Source: Stutzerimonas frequens (GTDB lineage: Bacteria > Pseudomonadota > Gammaproteobacteria > Pseudomonadales > Pseudomonadaceae). Taken from it: a DNA stretch of 64,000 nt. Location: contig NZ_JAMOHM010000007.1 in NCBI RefSeq assembly GCF_024448335.1, positions 1 through 64,000 on the forward strand, read 5' to 3'. Shown piece by piece: positions 1 through 11,060 of the stretch. The number at the start of each line of letters is the position of its first letter. Position 1 is the first letter of the stretch. The position numbers and the translations under genes were made by a program. A model generated the notes under the pieces. The model saw only the letters and a list, made by a program, of their open reading frames with translations, ran no database searches and had not been told where the DNA came from.

Positions 1-271
1 GCGGCGATGGAACGAGGGAAGTCGAGCGCAGCGAGACCCGGATGGAGGGGCAAGCGTTTTTGCCTACTTTTTCCGCGACTGGAAAAAGTGGGTCGCCCAG
101 CAGGGCGAAACTATGCTTCCAAGCAGCTCGGAAATGGTTATGCGATCTGAACCTGCATCCATCCAATCCAGCCATCGCTACAGTTATTTCCTCGAACCAA
201 TCGAAGAACCAAAAAGAAAAAGGGGTGCCGCCTGCGCGAACACCCCTCCTCAACGATCACCGGCCAGCCGG
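1..271. repeat. intergenic stretch with two stem-loops, no gene
   Basis: I see no credible coding region here. Two adjacent stem-loops are visible: a 9-bp stem (66-74 with 81-89, ACTTTTTCC/GGAAAAAGT, 6-nt loop) and a 6-bp stem (93-98 with 103-108, TCGCCC/GGGCGA, loop AGCA). The arrangement resembles the dispersed intergenic elements common in Pseudomonas genomes, but a genome-wide comparison would be needed to prove it is repeated. The right-hand end holds the terminator of the TRAP operon. Confidence 0.4.
211..247 (-). terminator. rho-independent terminator of the TRAP operon
   Basis: Read on the minus strand, GGGGTG and CACCCC form a 6-bp G/C stem followed at once by a T-rich tract (TTTTTCTTTTT). 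It lies 25 nt past the stop of the DUF1850 gene, the last gene of the leftward TRAP transporter operon. Confidence 0.75.
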
Positions 272-675
272 TCAATCGTTCCCGACACTCGCCGCTTGCA
301 CGGTACAGCCCCAGACTTCCAGCGCCGGCTGGTCCGCTTGTGGCGGGCCTAGCCATTCGCTCATCGCGTGGCAACGCTGGTCAAAACACAGTTGGTAATC
401 CCCTGCCTCGGGGGTTCGCCCCAGGCGCAGGAGTGGCAACGCCGGCATCTGGCGCTGGTAGTGCCAGGCCCCGTCGCGCAGTTCGGCGTCATCCGGGATC
501 TCCATCCCGGCACCAGAACCCTTGACCCGCGCTTCGCCGAGCAGCAGCCCGTCCGGCGTCACGCGGTAATCCTCTTCCCAGCGGATCTTCTCGATCGTGT
601 GGTTCCACGCCAGGGTGAAGGCGGGGGCGGGCACTTCGGCCCACACCACGCCTGCCAGCCCCAGGCACAGACCGA

Positions 676-679
<4 letters not shown>
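272..679 (-). CDS. DUF1850 protein of a TAXI-TRAP transporter
   Basis: 135-aa protein of the DUF1850 family, with a hydrophobic N-terminus (MIGLCLGLAGVVWAE) that looks like a signal peptide, so it is probably periplasmic or membrane-anchored. DUF1850 proteins are known to be encoded next to TAXI-type TRAP permeases; their exact role is not established. The GTG start overlaps the permease stop (GTGA), indicating translational coupling. Conserved features visible are the FTLAWNHTIEKIRWEE segment and an LLLGEARVKGSGAGME segment typical of the family. The function as an accessory transporter subunit is inferred from linkage. Confidence 0.8.
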
Positions 680-2700
<2,021 letters not shown>

Positions 2701-2731
2701 GGAATCACTCTCTCACTGCAAGGTGGGGGCC

Positions 2732-2781
2732 TGTAGAAGCAGGCTTGCCAACGAGGCAACGCGGGCAAGCCTGCTGCTACA
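2732..2781. repeat. 18-bp inverted repeat between binding protein and permease
   Basis: The arms at 2732-2749 and 2764-2781 are complementary at 17 of 18 positions (TGTAGAAGCAGGCTTGCC / GGCAAGCCTGCTGCTACA) around a 14-nt loop. It starts 56 nt after the TAXI binding-protein stop and ends before the permease start. A hairpin here could stabilise the upstream mRNA or partly terminate transcription, favouring the binding protein. It may be a REP-like element: a related but degenerate sequence lies near 3960-4015. Confidence 0.7.
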
Positions 2782-2836
2782 AGGAGCGGGCTGGAGCAGG
2801 CCGCAGGGCCCGCTCCGCCCGTCTGTCAGCGCTGGG

Positions 2837-3790
2837 TTACTTGAGAACCCCGGCTTCCTTGTAGAAGCGCTCGGCGCCCGGGTGCAGCGGGATCGGCAGG
2901 TTCTTGGTGGCGTTTTCCAGCTTGATGTCCTTGGCGGCGGAGTGGGCGTTACCCAGGGCGGCCAGGTTGTCGAACATCAGCTTGGTCATCTGGTAGGCCA
3001 CTTCGTCGGAAACCTTCTCATGGCTGACCAGGATGTTGGTGATGGCCACGGTCGGCACGTCGGCATCCTGACCGTCGTAGGTGCCGGCCGGAATCACGCC
3101 GGCCTGATAGGCGTCGCTCTCGATCTTCTCGACCACGGCGGCCGGAATCTCGACGAAGGTCACCGGCATGGTGCTGGCCAGGTCGCGGATGGCGGCCATG
3201 CCCAGGCCCGAGGACTGCAGGGTGGCGTCCAGCTGGCGGTTCTTGATCAGCTCGACCGACTCGGCGTAGGGCAGGAACTCGACGCGGCCCATGTCCTCGT
3301 AGCTCAGGCCGGCGGCCTTGAAGATCGCGCGGGCGTTCAGCTCGGTGCCGGACTTCGGCGCGCCGACGGAGATGCGCTTGCCCTTGAGGTCTTCCAGGGT
3401 CTTGATGCCGGACTCTTCGCTGGCAACGATCTGGATGTAGTTGTTGTAGGTACCGGCGATGGCGCGCAGGCGCTTGAGCGGAGCCTTGAAGCCGGCGTCC
3501 TCGACACCGTTCCAGGCGTCGGCAACCGAGTCACCCAGGGAGAAGGCCAGTTCGCCACGGCCGGCCTGCAGCAGGTTGAGGTTTTCCACCGAAGCCTTGG
3601 TGGCTTGCACGGAAGTCTTGGCGCCGTCGATCTTGTTGTACTGCTGCGACAGGGCCACGCCGATCGGGTAGTACACACCGCTGGTACCGCCGGTGAGGAT
3701 GTTGATGAAGGTCGGCGCAGCGACGGCCGCGGTGCTGGCAGTGAAGGCCGCAGCGGCAGCGAGCAGGCCCAGGCGTTTGGTCAGTCTCAT
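2837..3790 (-). CDS. TAXI family TRAP transporter solute-binding protein
   Basis: 317-aa periplasmic binding protein. The start at 3790 is chosen because a GGAGATC Shine-Dalgarno lies just upstream and it gives a clean signal peptide (MRLTKRLGLLAAAAAF...AVAA), whereas a start 13 codons further out would place charged residues before it. The mature protein opens with PTFINILTGGTSGVYYPIG, the hallmark TAXI motif. It captures the substrate in the periplasm and hands it to the fused permease encoded downstream. First gene of the three-gene operon. Confidence 0.92.
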   Translation of the reverse strand: MRLTKRLGLLAAAAAFTASTAAVAAPTFINILTGGTSGVYYPIGVALSQQYNKIDGAKTSVQATKASVENLNLLQAGRGELAFSLGDSVADAWNGVEDAGFKAPLKRLRAIAGTYNNYIQIVASEESGIKTLEDLKGKRISVGAPKSGTELNARAIFKAAGLSYEDMGRVEFLPYAESVELIKNRQLDATLQSSGLGMAAIRDLASTMPVTFVEIPAAVVEKIESDAYQAGVIPAGTYDGQDADVPTVAITNILVSHEKVSDEVAYQMTKLMFDNLAALGNAHSAAKDIKLENATKNLPIPLHPGAERFYKEAGVLK

Positions 3791-4161
3791 GGTGGATCTC
3801 CGTTTCGTTTTTATTGGTTGACGCAGCATGTTGACGATAGACGATGCCGCGTTCGGGAACGCGCCAGACGAGCAAGCAGAGGGGCGATGGCACCGGAAAG
3901 ATCCGGAGGATGGATATCGCTGGCAGCTCTTCTTGTCGTTGGAATCGCATCGAGCAGATTGCTAGTAGCAGAAGCCGTGCCAGGCACGCATAGCCCCTGC
4001 TACAAGGGCTGCTGCCTGCATGGACAGGCGCGATAGGCAAAAATCCGCCTATGTGACGAGGGGTCTCGGCAAGAAACCGCTTATCGGGGTTGAGGTGAGT
4101 GCGAAACTTGCCTGGCGCGCGGGCTTCGAATGCAGACGAATCGTTCGATGGAGGGCTCGCC
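3791..4161. other. divergent intergenic region with degenerate hairpin repeat
   Basis: This 371-bp stretch separates the leftward TRAP operon from the rightward HhH gene and must hold both promoters, but I cannot assign -35/-10 boxes with confidence. Around 3960-4015 is a nested inverted repeat (GTAGCAG ... CGTGCC a GGCACG ... CTGCTAC) related in sequence to the hairpin at 2732-2781. No coding signal is seen. Confidence 0.4.
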
Positions 4162-4590
4162 ATGAGCGCGGAAATCAGCGCCAAGGATCTGGGCATCGAC
4201 ATGAATGACGGCGAGCACGCGCTGTTCAAGTGGTTTCTCGCCAGCTTTCTGTTCGGTAAGCGCATCCAGCAGGACATCGCCGCCGAGGCGTATCGCGTGA
4301 TCGCCGACAAGCACAAGCGCGATACGCCACGAAAACTGGGCAACTGCAGCTGGCAGCAACTGGTGGACATGCTCGGTGAAGGACACTACGTACGCTACGA
4401 CGAGTCCACCGCCGAGCGGCTGCTCAAGCTCTGCGAGAAGCTCAACCACGAATATGGTGGCAAGCTCGGGCGCATCCATGAACTCAGCGAGAACCGCAAG
4501 GAGCTGGAGCGGCGGCTGGCGGAATTCGAGGGGATCGGGCCGAAGACCGTTGAAATCTTCATGCGCGAGGCCGCCAGGGTCTGGTACTGA
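4162..4590 (+). CDS. helix-hairpin-helix protein of unknown function
   Basis: 142-aa soluble protein; the start is taken at 4162, after a GAGGG ribosome-binding site, rather than 21 codons upstream. The C-terminal third has a clear helix-hairpin-helix signature (FEGIGPKTVEIFMREA, about residues 122-137), the non-specific DNA-contact element found in endonuclease III-like and other DNA-repair proteins. The rest does not show a GPD catalytic domain or an iron-sulfur cluster, so a glycosylase role is not supported. It probably binds DNA; no partner is evident from its neighbours. Confidence 0.7.
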   Translation: MSAEISAKDLGIDMNDGEHALFKWFLASFLFGKRIQQDIAAEAYRVIADKHKRDTPRKLGNCSWQQLVDMLGEGHYVRYDESTAERLLKLCEKLNHEYGGKLGRIHELSENRKELERRLAEFEGIGPKTVEIFMREAARVWY

Positions 4591-4661
4591 GTGCGCCGGA
4601 CGGCGCTTGCGTAGCGCGGCCGAAGGGTTAGAGTGGCGCCATCGCAACGCCGAAGTCCGCC

Positions 4662-4898
4662 ATGCGCATCGTTCTGCTCAGTCTGTTCCTGCCCATCGCC
4701 GCCAGCGCCGCGCCGGCGCCCTATTACCAATGGCAGAGCAAAGTCGACGGCACCATCATCTGCCGCCAGACCTCACCGGGCGAGGGTTGGCAGAAACTCG
4801 ACGGTCGCCCGTTCCGTGATCTCAACTGCAGCATGCCGGCCGCGCGGGTCGAACGCCCGAGCAGCGTGCCGGGTTTCCGCCCGCAGCCGGGGCGCTAG
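4662..4898 (+). CDS. small secreted hypothetical protein
   Basis: 78-aa protein with a plain signal peptide (MRIVLLSLFLPIAASAAPA) and a short mature domain holding two cysteines (CRQTSPGEGWQ and DLNCSMP) that could form a disulfide. It resembles small periplasmic proteins with a DUF4124-like YQW...DG..IC pattern, but the match is only by eye. No strong ribosome-binding site is visible, so confidence is moderate. Confidence 0.5.
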   Translation: MRIVLLSLFLPIAASAAPAPYYQWQSKVDGTIICRQTSPGEGWQKLDGRPFRDLNCSMPAARVERPSSVPGFRPQPGR

Positions 4899-4930
4899 CC
4901 GGCGTCAGCCCGGAATCCGCTCCATGCTTC

Positions 4931-4975
4931 ATGGCCGTAGGGTGGAAAACCGCGCAGCGTTTTCCACGCGTCGCG
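4931..4975. repeat. dispersed GTAGGGTGGAAAA repeat, single copy
   Basis: A GTAGGGTGGAAAA motif is followed by an inverted partner (TGGAAAAC...GTTTTCCA), giving a stem-loop just past the phnP stop. The same motif and its inverted copy recur at 24185-24330 and 25960-26070, always between genes. It could serve as a transcript end for the phosphonate operon. Confidence 0.65.
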
Positions 4976-5033
4976 AGCAGGCGGCTCGGTGTTCTCCCGC
5001 CTCTGGTCCATGGAAACGCCTATCTGCGAAGCG

Positions 5034-5783
5034 CTAGAGCGCCATCCCGTCGTATGCCAGGCACACGTTGCCCGGCAGTTCCCGTGACGCCTGCATGAAC
5101 CAGGCATCCAGCTCGTGGCCGATGTGGGTCAGCACGGCTTGCGCCGGCTGCAGGTCGTCGATGCTCTGCAGCGCGCGGGTCAGGTCGTTGTGGTTGCGCG
5201 GTGGCGCGTCGCGCGGCGGTGTCGAACAGTCCAGCACCAGCACGTCCAGCACGGTGTCCTGCAGCAGTTCGCGCGTGCTGTCCGGCAGGCCGACGGTGTC
5301 GGTGAGGTAGGCGATACGGCGTCCGTTGCCTTCCAGCAGATAGCCGAAGGTGGGTTTCGAATGCACCAGTGGCAGCGCGGTGACCCGTAGCGTGCCGAGC
5401 ATGCGTTGTTCGAAGGCGGCGAACGGCTCGCTGAAATCGAGGATGCCGGGATGCTTGTAGAGGTCGGCGAGGCCGTCGGGATCGTCCGGGCCGTGCACCG
5501 GGATGCGCAGTCCCACGCCCCAGCGCAGCTGCAGCAGGCCCTGGGCGTGGTCGGCGTGGTAATGGGTCTGCAGGATGCCGTTGAAGCTGCCCGGGGCGAA
5601 GCGCTCGCAGAGATCAGGCAGACCGCTGTCGAGCAGCCAGCGTTGATCGCCACATTCCACCAGCGCCGAGCAGGCACGGCGGCGGCGACGCGGGTCGAGC
5701 TGCGCGGCGCGGCACGCCGGACAGGCGCAGTTATACACCGGCACCTGTGCGGCGCCGCCGGTGCCGAGCAGGGTCAGCCGCAT
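5034..5783 (-). CDS. phnP: PhnP, phosphoribosyl cyclic phosphate phosphodiesterase
   Basis: 249-aa metallo-beta-lactamase-fold hydrolase. In the C-P lyase pathway PhnP opens 5-phosphoribosyl 1,2-cyclic phosphate to ribose 1,5-bisphosphate. The metal-binding signature THYHADHAQG is present, as is the N-terminal cysteine pair (YNCACPACR) of the PhnP-specific zinc site. The C-terminal THIGHELD supplies further metal ligands. It is the last gene of the operon and overlaps phnN by 10 nt. Confidence 0.95.
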   Translation of the reverse strand: MRLTLLGTGGAAQVPVYNCACPACRAAQLDPRRRRRACSALVECGDQRWLLDSGLPDLCERFAPGSFNGILQTHYHADHAQGLLQLRWGVGLRIPVHGPDDPDGLADLYKHPGILDFSEPFAAFEQRMLGTLRVTALPLVHSKPTFGYLLEGNGRRIAYLTDTVGLPDSTRELLQDTVLDVLVLDCSTPPRDAPPRNHNDLTRALQSIDDLQPAQAVLTHIGHELDAWFMQASRELPGNVCLAYDGMAL

Positions 5784-6328
5784 TGGCGGTGCTCGTCGAG
5801 CAGCTGCAGCAGGCGTTCGACGCTGCTCTGCAGCGAAGCGGAATTGTCCACGCGGACGTAGTCGTCCAGCTCACCGCTGAACAGTGCATTGCGCGCCAGG
5901 CGCGCCTCGATCTGCTCGGGCGTCTCCCGGCCGCGGGTCAGCAGGCGCTCGCGCAGCACGTCCTGCTCGACGGTCAGCAATACCGCCAGCAGGTCCGGGT
6001 AGCGCTGCCGCGCCTCGGGCAGATAGCCGCGCGAGCCGTTGACCAGCACATCCTCGCCAGCCGCCAGCCAGGCGTCGATTTCGGCGGGAATGCCGTAGGC
6101 CAGCCCGTTCGCGCGCCAGGCGAGGGCGAACGCCCGCTCGGCCTCCAGGCGCTCGAACTGTTCGATGCTCACCGAGTGTGCGGCTTCGCCGATGGCTTCG
6201 GCCGAGCGGGTGATGACCCGCCGGGCGATGCGCACGCCACGCTCGGCTAGCGGCGCGCGGGCAGCGTCGAGCAGGCTGTCCTTGCCAGCGCCGGACGGGC
6301 CGATCAGGTAGATCAGGCGGCCTTGCAT
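5774..6328 (-). CDS. phnN: PhnN, ribose 1,5-bisphosphate phosphokinase
   Basis: 184-aa guanylate-kinase-like enzyme that phosphorylates ribose 1,5-bisphosphate to PRPP, the salvage step after PhnP. It starts at 6328, directly behind an excellent GGAGGTGATC ribosome-binding site; an in-frame start 26 codons further upstream has no such site. The P-loop GPSGAGKDS sits at residues 8-16. Cytoplasmic. Confidence 0.95.
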   Translation of the reverse strand: MQGRLIYLIGPSGAGKDSLLDAARAPLAERGVRIARRVITRSAEAIGEAAHSVSIEQFERLEAERAFALAWRANGLAYGIPAEIDAWLAAGEDVLVNGSRGYLPEARQRYPDLLAVLLTVEQDVLRERLLTRGRETPEQIEARLARNALFSGELDDYVRVDNSASLQSSVERLLQLLDEHRQCG

Positions 6329-6424
6329 CAGATCACCTCCAGAGACGGGAGAACGCGGGGTGTGGACCGGCATGGTAGCGGCAAGCCGCCCCGCAGGGGA
6401 CATCATGGTGCGAGCGCGAATGCA

Positions 6425-7570
6425 TCAGAACACGCGCCGGCCCTGGCGCCAGACCTGGCCGATCACCGGCTGGCCCTTGTGCACCTGCGCCTGGACCAGG
6501 TCGGCGCGCAGCCCGACGGCGATCTCGCCGCGATCATCCAGTCCGGCCGCGCGTGCCGGCGCCAGGCTGATGGTGGCAATGGCGCGCGGCAGGTCGTAGC
6601 CGTTGTCCTGTTCGGCCAGGCCCAGCGCGGCCTGCAGCAGACTGGCCGGGTAGTAGTCGCTGGAGAGGATGTCCAGCACGCCGCGCCGGGCCAGGTCGGC
6701 AGCGGCGATATTGCCCGAGTGCGAGCCGCCACGGACGATGTTCGGCGCACCCATCAGCACCTTCAGCCCGCGCGCGTGGCTGGCCTCGGCGGCCTCGAAG
6801 GTGGTCGGGAATTCGGCGATGGCCATGCCGTAGTCCGCTGACTCGCTGACGTGCTCCAGGGTCGCATCGTCGTGGCTGGCCAGCGCCAGGTCGCGGCTGC
6901 GGCAGATGTCGACGATGGCGTCGCGCTGCTGGTCGCTGTGCCGCGCCGAGTTGGCCAGCTGCTCGGTGACGAAGGCATCCATCTCCGCCGGACTCAGGTG
7001 GTACTTGCCCATGTAGTACTCGCGGTACTTCTCCATGCGCGCGAACTGGCGCTGGCCCGGCGCATGGTCCATCACCGAGACCAGCTGCACCAGCGGCTGC
7101 TCGACCAGCTCGCGGAACAGCTCCAGGCACTGCGGGTGGCTGACTTCGCAGCGCAGGTGCAGGCGGTGTTCGGCGCGGGTCTGTCCGGCGGCTTCGGCCT
7201 CGGCGATGGCCTCGAGCATCACGCCGAGCTGCTGCATGCGCTTGCCCTTGGGATTGATGTCGCCGATCGACAGCGCATCGAACACCGTGGTGATGCCGGC
7301 GGCGACGATCTGCGCGTCATGGGTCAGCACCGCCGAGGCGGACGGCCAGTCCACCCCGGGGCGCGGGCTCATGTGCTTTTCCAGATTGTCGGTGTGCAGT
7401 TCCACCAGCCCCGGCAGCAGCAGGTCGCCACCCAGATCTTGGGCCTGCGGCAGGCTGCTGGCGCCTGCGCTGATGTCGGCGATCAGGCCGTCGCGGATCA
7501 GCAGGCTGCCGTGGATCACCTGATCGGCCAGCACCAGGCGGGCGTTGCTGAGTATCTGTTCAGCTGGCAT
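6425..7570 (-). CDS. phnM: PhnM, alpha-D-ribose 1-methylphosphonate 5-triphosphate diphosphatase
   Basis: 381-aa amidohydrolase-superfamily enzyme that removes pyrophosphate from ribose 1-phosphonate 5-triphosphate before C-P cleavage. Metal-ligand motifs are visible: [12 protein letters not shown] near residue 60 and [13 protein letters not shown] in the middle. Length fits the family. It overlaps phnL by 11 nt at its start, and a ~96-nt gap separates it from phnN. Confidence 0.95.
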   Translation of the reverse strand: MPAEQILSNARLVLADQVIHGSLLIRDGLIADISAGASSLPQAQDLGGDLLLPGLVELHTDNLEKHMSPRPGVDWPSASAVLTHDAQIVAAGITTVFDALSIGDINPKGKRMQQLGVMLEAIAEAEAAGQTRAEHRLHLRCEVSHPQCLELFRELVEQPLVQLVSVMDHAPGQRQFARMEKYREYYMGKYHLSPAEMDAFVTEQLANSARHSDQQRDAIVDICRSRDLALASHDDATLEHVSESADYGMAIAEFPTTFEAAEASHARGLKVLMGAPNIVRGGSHSGNIAAADLARRGVLDILSSDYYPASLLQAALGLAEQDNGYDLPRAIATISLAPARAAGLDDRGEIAVGLRADLVQAQVHKGQPVIGQVWRQGRRVF

Positions 7571-8264
7571 GGGCCAGGTCCTCCTGCGTCATGTCCAGGT
7601 AACGATCGGCGACTGCCTCGCGGATCGCGCGGTCGTGGAAGATGCCGATCAGCGCGCTGCCGGCCGCCTTGGCTTCGTCGATCAGTTCCAGCACCACGCC
7701 GGCGTTGGCTTCGTCCAGCGAGGCGGTGGGCTCGTCGAGCAGCATCACCGGCCAGCTGACCATGAAGCCGCGCGCCAGGTTGACGCGCTGCTGCTCGCCG
7801 CCGGAAAAGGTGCCGGGGGCGAGCTGCCAGAGCCGCTCGGGAATGTTCAGCCGGGTCAGCAGCGCCTCCGCCCGCACCTCGGCATCGACACGGCTCCAGC
7901 CGCGCGCCAGCGCCGGTTCCATCACCACGTCGAGCGCCGGCACTCGCGGGATCACCCGCAGGAACTGGCTGACATAGCCCAGCATCTGCCGGCGCACGGC
8001 GAGGACCTGGCGCGGCTCGGCACCGACCAGCTCCAGCCAGTCACCGGCATGGCGGATACGGATGCTGCCGCTGGCCGGCAGGTAGTTGCCGTACAGCGTG
8101 CGCAGCAGGGTCGACTTGCCGGCACCGGACTGGCCGTGCAGCACCAGGCATTCGCCGGCGGCGACGGTGAAGTTCAGCCCGCGCAGCACCTGCAGGCTGA
8201 CGCCGTGCTGCTGGTGCAGGGTGAAGGTCTTGGCGAGGTCACGGACCTCGATCAGCGTGTTCAT
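7560..8264 (-). CDS. phnL: PhnL, C-P lyase ABC-type ATPase subunit
   Basis: 234-aa ABC ATPase. The start is set at 8264 ([14 protein letters not shown]), where family homology begins. Walker A (GQSGAGKST), ABC signature ([10 protein letters not shown]) and Walker B ([12 protein letters not shown]) are all present. PhnL has no membrane partner; with PhnK it associates with the PhnGHIJ core and is needed in vivo for phosphonate breakdown. Twelve nt separate it from phnK. Confidence 0.95.
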   Translation of the reverse strand: MNTLIEVRDLAKTFTLHQQHGVSLQVLRGLNFTVAAGECLVLHGQSGAGKSTLLRTLYGNYLPASGSIRIRHAGDWLELVGAEPRQVLAVRRQMLGYVSQFLRVIPRVPALDVVMEPALARGWSRVDAEVRAEALLTRLNIPERLWQLAPGTFSGGEQQRVNLARGFMVSWPVMLLDEPTASLDEANAGVVLELIDEAKAAGSALIGIFHDRAIREAVADRYLDMTQEDLAHAS

Positions 8265-8275
8265 GGCGGATTCCT

Positions 8276-9088
8276 TCATGGCTGCAGCACCGAGGACACC
8301 AAGAGCTGCGTGTAGGGGTGCTGCGGGTCGTCGAGGATCTGGTCGGTCAGACCCGACTCCACCACCCGCGAGCGGCGCATCACCATCAGCCGGTCGGCCA
8401 GCAGGCGTGCCACGGCGAGGTCGTGGGTGACGATCACCACCGCCAGGTCCAGCTCGCGCACCAGCCCGCGCAGGAGGTCGAGCAGGCGTGCCTGCACCGA
8501 CACGTCGAGGCCGCCGGTGGGTTCGTCCATGAACACCAGCTTCGGGCTGGAAACCAGGTTGCGGGCGATCTGCAGGCGCTGCTGCATGCCGCCGGAGAAG
8601 GTCCGCGGCAGGTCGTCGATGCGCGCCGGGTCGATCTCCACCTGTTGCAGCCAGTCCAGCCCGGCGGCGCGCAGCTGGCCGTAATGGCGTACGCCCTGGG
8701 CCATCAGCCGCTCGCCGATGTTGGCGCCGGCGGAAACGCCCATGCGCAGGCCGTCGCGCGGGTTCTGTTCGACGAAGCCCCATTCGGTGCGCAGCAGCGT
8801 GCGCCGCTCGGCCTCGCTGGCGGCGTAGAGGTCGAGCCAGTCGCCGGCAGCATCGCGGTACTGCACGCTGCCGCGATCCGGCGGACAGCGGCCGCAGAGC
8901 AGCGAGAGCAGGGTGGACTTGCCGGAGCCGGACTCGCCGACGATGCCCAGCACTTCGCCGGGGTAGAGCTCGAAGGACACGCCCTGGCAGCCCTTGTCCG
9001 GGCCGTACAGGCGGGTCAGCTCGCGCACCGTCAGCAGCGGTTCGGCGCAGGCGGTCGCGGCGGGCAGCAATTGTTCGGCGGCGCTCAT
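8276..9088 (-). CDS. phnK: PhnK, C-P lyase ABC-type ATPase subunit
   Basis: 270-aa ABC ATPase, starting at 9088 ([10 protein letters not shown]) with ATGA-type overlap onto phnJ. Walker [10 protein letters not shown], signature [10 protein letters not shown] and Walker [13 protein letters not shown] are intact. In E. coli PhnK docks on the PhnJ face of the core complex and couples ATP hydrolysis to the pathway. Slightly longer than E. coli PhnK because of an N-terminal extension of about 15 residues. Confidence 0.95.
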   Translation of the reverse strand: MSAAEQLLPAATACAEPLLTVRELTRLYGPDKGCQGVSFELYPGEVLGIVGESGSGKSTLLSLLCGRCPPDRGSVQYRDAAGDWLDLYAASEAERRTLLRTEWGFVEQNPRDGLRMGVSAGANIGERLMAQGVRHYGQLRAAGLDWLQQVEIDPARIDDLPRTFSGGMQQRLQIARNLVSSPKLVFMDEPTGGLDVSVQARLLDLLRGLVRELDLAVVIVTHDLAVARLLADRLMVMRRSRVVESGLTDQILDDPQHPYTQLLVSSVLQP

Positions 9089-9954
9089 GGGCGGCTCTCC
9101 TGGGGCTGGGCGCGCTGCGCGCAATAGTCGGTATCCGAGCAGACGAACTGCTTGCTGCCGGCGTCGTCGACGATCAGCTCGTCGAGGTAGGAATCGCCGC
9201 TGCCACAGATGGCGCAGCACTGCTCCCATTGCTGGATCTGGAAGGGGTGATCCTCGAAATCCAGGCTGACCACGCGGGTGTACGGCGGCACGGCGTAGAG
9301 GCGCTTCTCGCGGCCGGCGCCGAACAGCATCAGCGCCGGGCTCAGGTCCAGCTTGGGGTTGTCGAATTTGGGAATCGGCGAGGGGTCCATCACGTAGCGC
9401 CCGTCCACCGTCACCGGGTAGGCGTAGCTGGTGGCGATGTGGCCGAAGGTGGCGATGTCCTCGTAGAGCTTCACGTGCATCACGCCGTAGTCGCCCAGCG
9501 CGTGCATGGTGCGTGTCTCGGTTTCCGACGGCTCGATGAAGCGCAGCGGCTCGGGGATCGGCACCTGATAGACCATGATCTGCCCGGCGGCGAGCGGGGT
9601 TTCCGGGATGCGGTGGCGCGTCTGGATCACCGTCGCTTCCGGGGTGCGTTCGGTGGTGGCGACCCCGGCAGTGCGGGCGAAGAAGCGGCGGATCGACACC
9701 GCGTTGGTGGTATCGTCGGCGCCCTGGTCGATCACCTTGAGCACGTCGTCGGCGCCGAGAATGGCCGCGGTCAGCTGCATGCCGCCGGTGCCCCAGCCGT
9801 AGGGCAGCGGCATCTCGCGGCCGCCGAAGGGCACCTGATAGCCGGGAATGGCGACCGCCTTGAGCAGCGCGCGGCGAATCATGCGCTTGGTCTGCTCGTC
9901 GAGGTAGGCGAAGTTGTAGCCCGCCTCGCGGGCGGGAATGGCGTGGGCATTCAT
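9085..9954 (-). CDS. phnJ: PhnJ, radical SAM C-P lyase
   Basis: 289-aa catalytic subunit that breaks the carbon-phosphorus bond of ribose 1-phosphonate 5-phosphate using a 4Fe-4S cluster and S-adenosylmethionine. The cysteine set is visible near the C-terminus: CCAIC at residues 246-250 and Cys272 and Cys278 (FVCSDTDYC). The glycine-rich [12 protein letters not shown] segment is also present. The start at 9954 overlaps the phnI stop (ATGA). All residues expected for activity appear intact. Confidence 0.96.
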   Translation of the reverse strand: MNAHAIPAREAGYNFAYLDEQTKRMIRRALLKAVAIPGYQVPFGGREMPLPYGWGTGGMQLTAAILGADDVLKVIDQGADDTTNAVSIRRFFARTAGVATTERTPEATVIQTRHRIPETPLAAGQIMVYQVPIPEPLRFIEPSETETRTMHALGDYGVMHVKLYEDIATFGHIATSYAYPVTVDGRYVMDPSPIPKFDNPKLDLSPALMLFGAGREKRLYAVPPYTRVVSLDFEDHPFQIQQWEQCCAICGSGDSYLDELIVDDAGSKQFVCSDTDYCAQRAQPQESRP

Positions 9955-11060
9955 GCGCGTTTCTCCTTCGCAGGCGTCTCGGCGTCTGCTTCGGTCTGCT
10001 CGGCCTGCGGCTGGCGCAGCTTGCGGATCAGCTCCAGCTCGGACTGGAAGTCGACGTAGTGCGGCAACTTCAGGTGCGAGACGAAACCGGCGGCCTCGAC
10101 GTTGTCGCAGTGCATCAGGACGAATTCTTCCTGCTGCGCCGGGCCCTGCACCTCCTCGCCGTACTCGCCGGCACGCAGCGCGCGGTCGACCAGCGCCATG
10201 CCCATCGCCTTGCGCTCGGCATAGCCGAAGGCCAGGCCGTAGCCGCGGGTGAACTGCGCCTGCGCGGCACTCTCGCCGACGAACTGGTTGACCATCTCGC
10301 ACTCGGTCAGCTCGATCTCGCCGAGGCAGACCGGAAAGCCCAGCTCCTGCGGCTCGATCCAGACCTCGGCGGTGCCGATGCGAATCTCGCCGGCGAACGG
10401 GTGGTTGCGGCCGTAGCCACGCTGGGTCGAGTAGCCCAGCGCCAGCAGGAAGCCCTCGTCGCCGCGAGCCAGCGCCTGCAGGCGTTCGGCGCGGCTCGCC
10501 GGCAGCTCCAGCGGCTCGCGGGTGAGGTCCGGCACCGGCTCGCCGCGGTCGATTTCCGGCGTCATCAGGCCTTCCTCGCCGAGCAGGCCGAGTACCCGCG
10601 GGCAGTTGCCCAGCGTGGCGCTGTCATTCACCGGCGGGCCGGGGCGTTCGCCTTCGGCGAGCAGGGCGAAATCGAGCAGGCGGTGGGTGTAGTCGAAGGT
10701 TGGGCCGAGCAGCTGGCCGCCGGGCACGTCCTTGAAGGTCGCCGAGATGCGCCGGCTGAGCTGCATGGCACCGGTGTCCAGCGGCAGGCTTTCGGCGAAG
10801 CGCGGCAGCGTGGTGCGGTAGGCGCGCAAGAGGAAGATCGCCTCGACCAGATCGCCGGCGGCCTGCTTGATCGCCAGCGCGGCGAGTTCCTCGTCGTACA
10901 GCGAGCCTTCGCTCATCACCCGCGCCACGGCGAGTGGCAGTTGCTGGCGAATCTGCTCGACGCCGAGCTCGGCGATGCCGGTATCGCCGCGGCGCTTCTT
11001 CGCCAGCAGCGCGTGCGCGTTGTCGATGGCCTGTTCGCCACCCTTGACCGCGACGTACAT
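9951..11060 (-). CDS. phnI: PhnI, C-P lyase core nucleosidase subunit
   Basis: 369-aa subunit of the PhnGHIJ core. PhnI, helped by PhnG and PhnH, displaces the purine of a nucleoside triphosphate with a phosphonate. The family N-terminus MYVAVKGGEQAIDNAH is present, and length is typical. Start and stop overlap phnH and phnJ, so the core subunits are translationally coupled. Confidence 0.96.
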   Translation of the reverse strand: MYVAVKGGEQAIDNAHALLAKKRRGDTGIAELGVEQIRQQLPLAVARVMSEGSLYDEELAALAIKQAAGDLVEAIFLLRAYRTTLPRFAESLPLDTGAMQLSRRISATFKDVPGGQLLGPTFDYTHRLLDFALLAEGERPGPPVNDSATLGNCPRVLGLLGEEGLMTPEIDRGEPVPDLTREPLELPASRAERLQALARGDEGFLLALGYSTQRGYGRNHPFAGEIRIGTAEVWIEPQELGFPVCLGEIELTECEMVNQFVGESAAQAQFTRGYGLAFGYAERKAMGMALVDRALRAGEYGEEVQGPAQQEEFVLMHCDNVEAAGFVSHLKLPHYVDFQSELELIRKLRQPQAEQTEADAETPAKEKRA

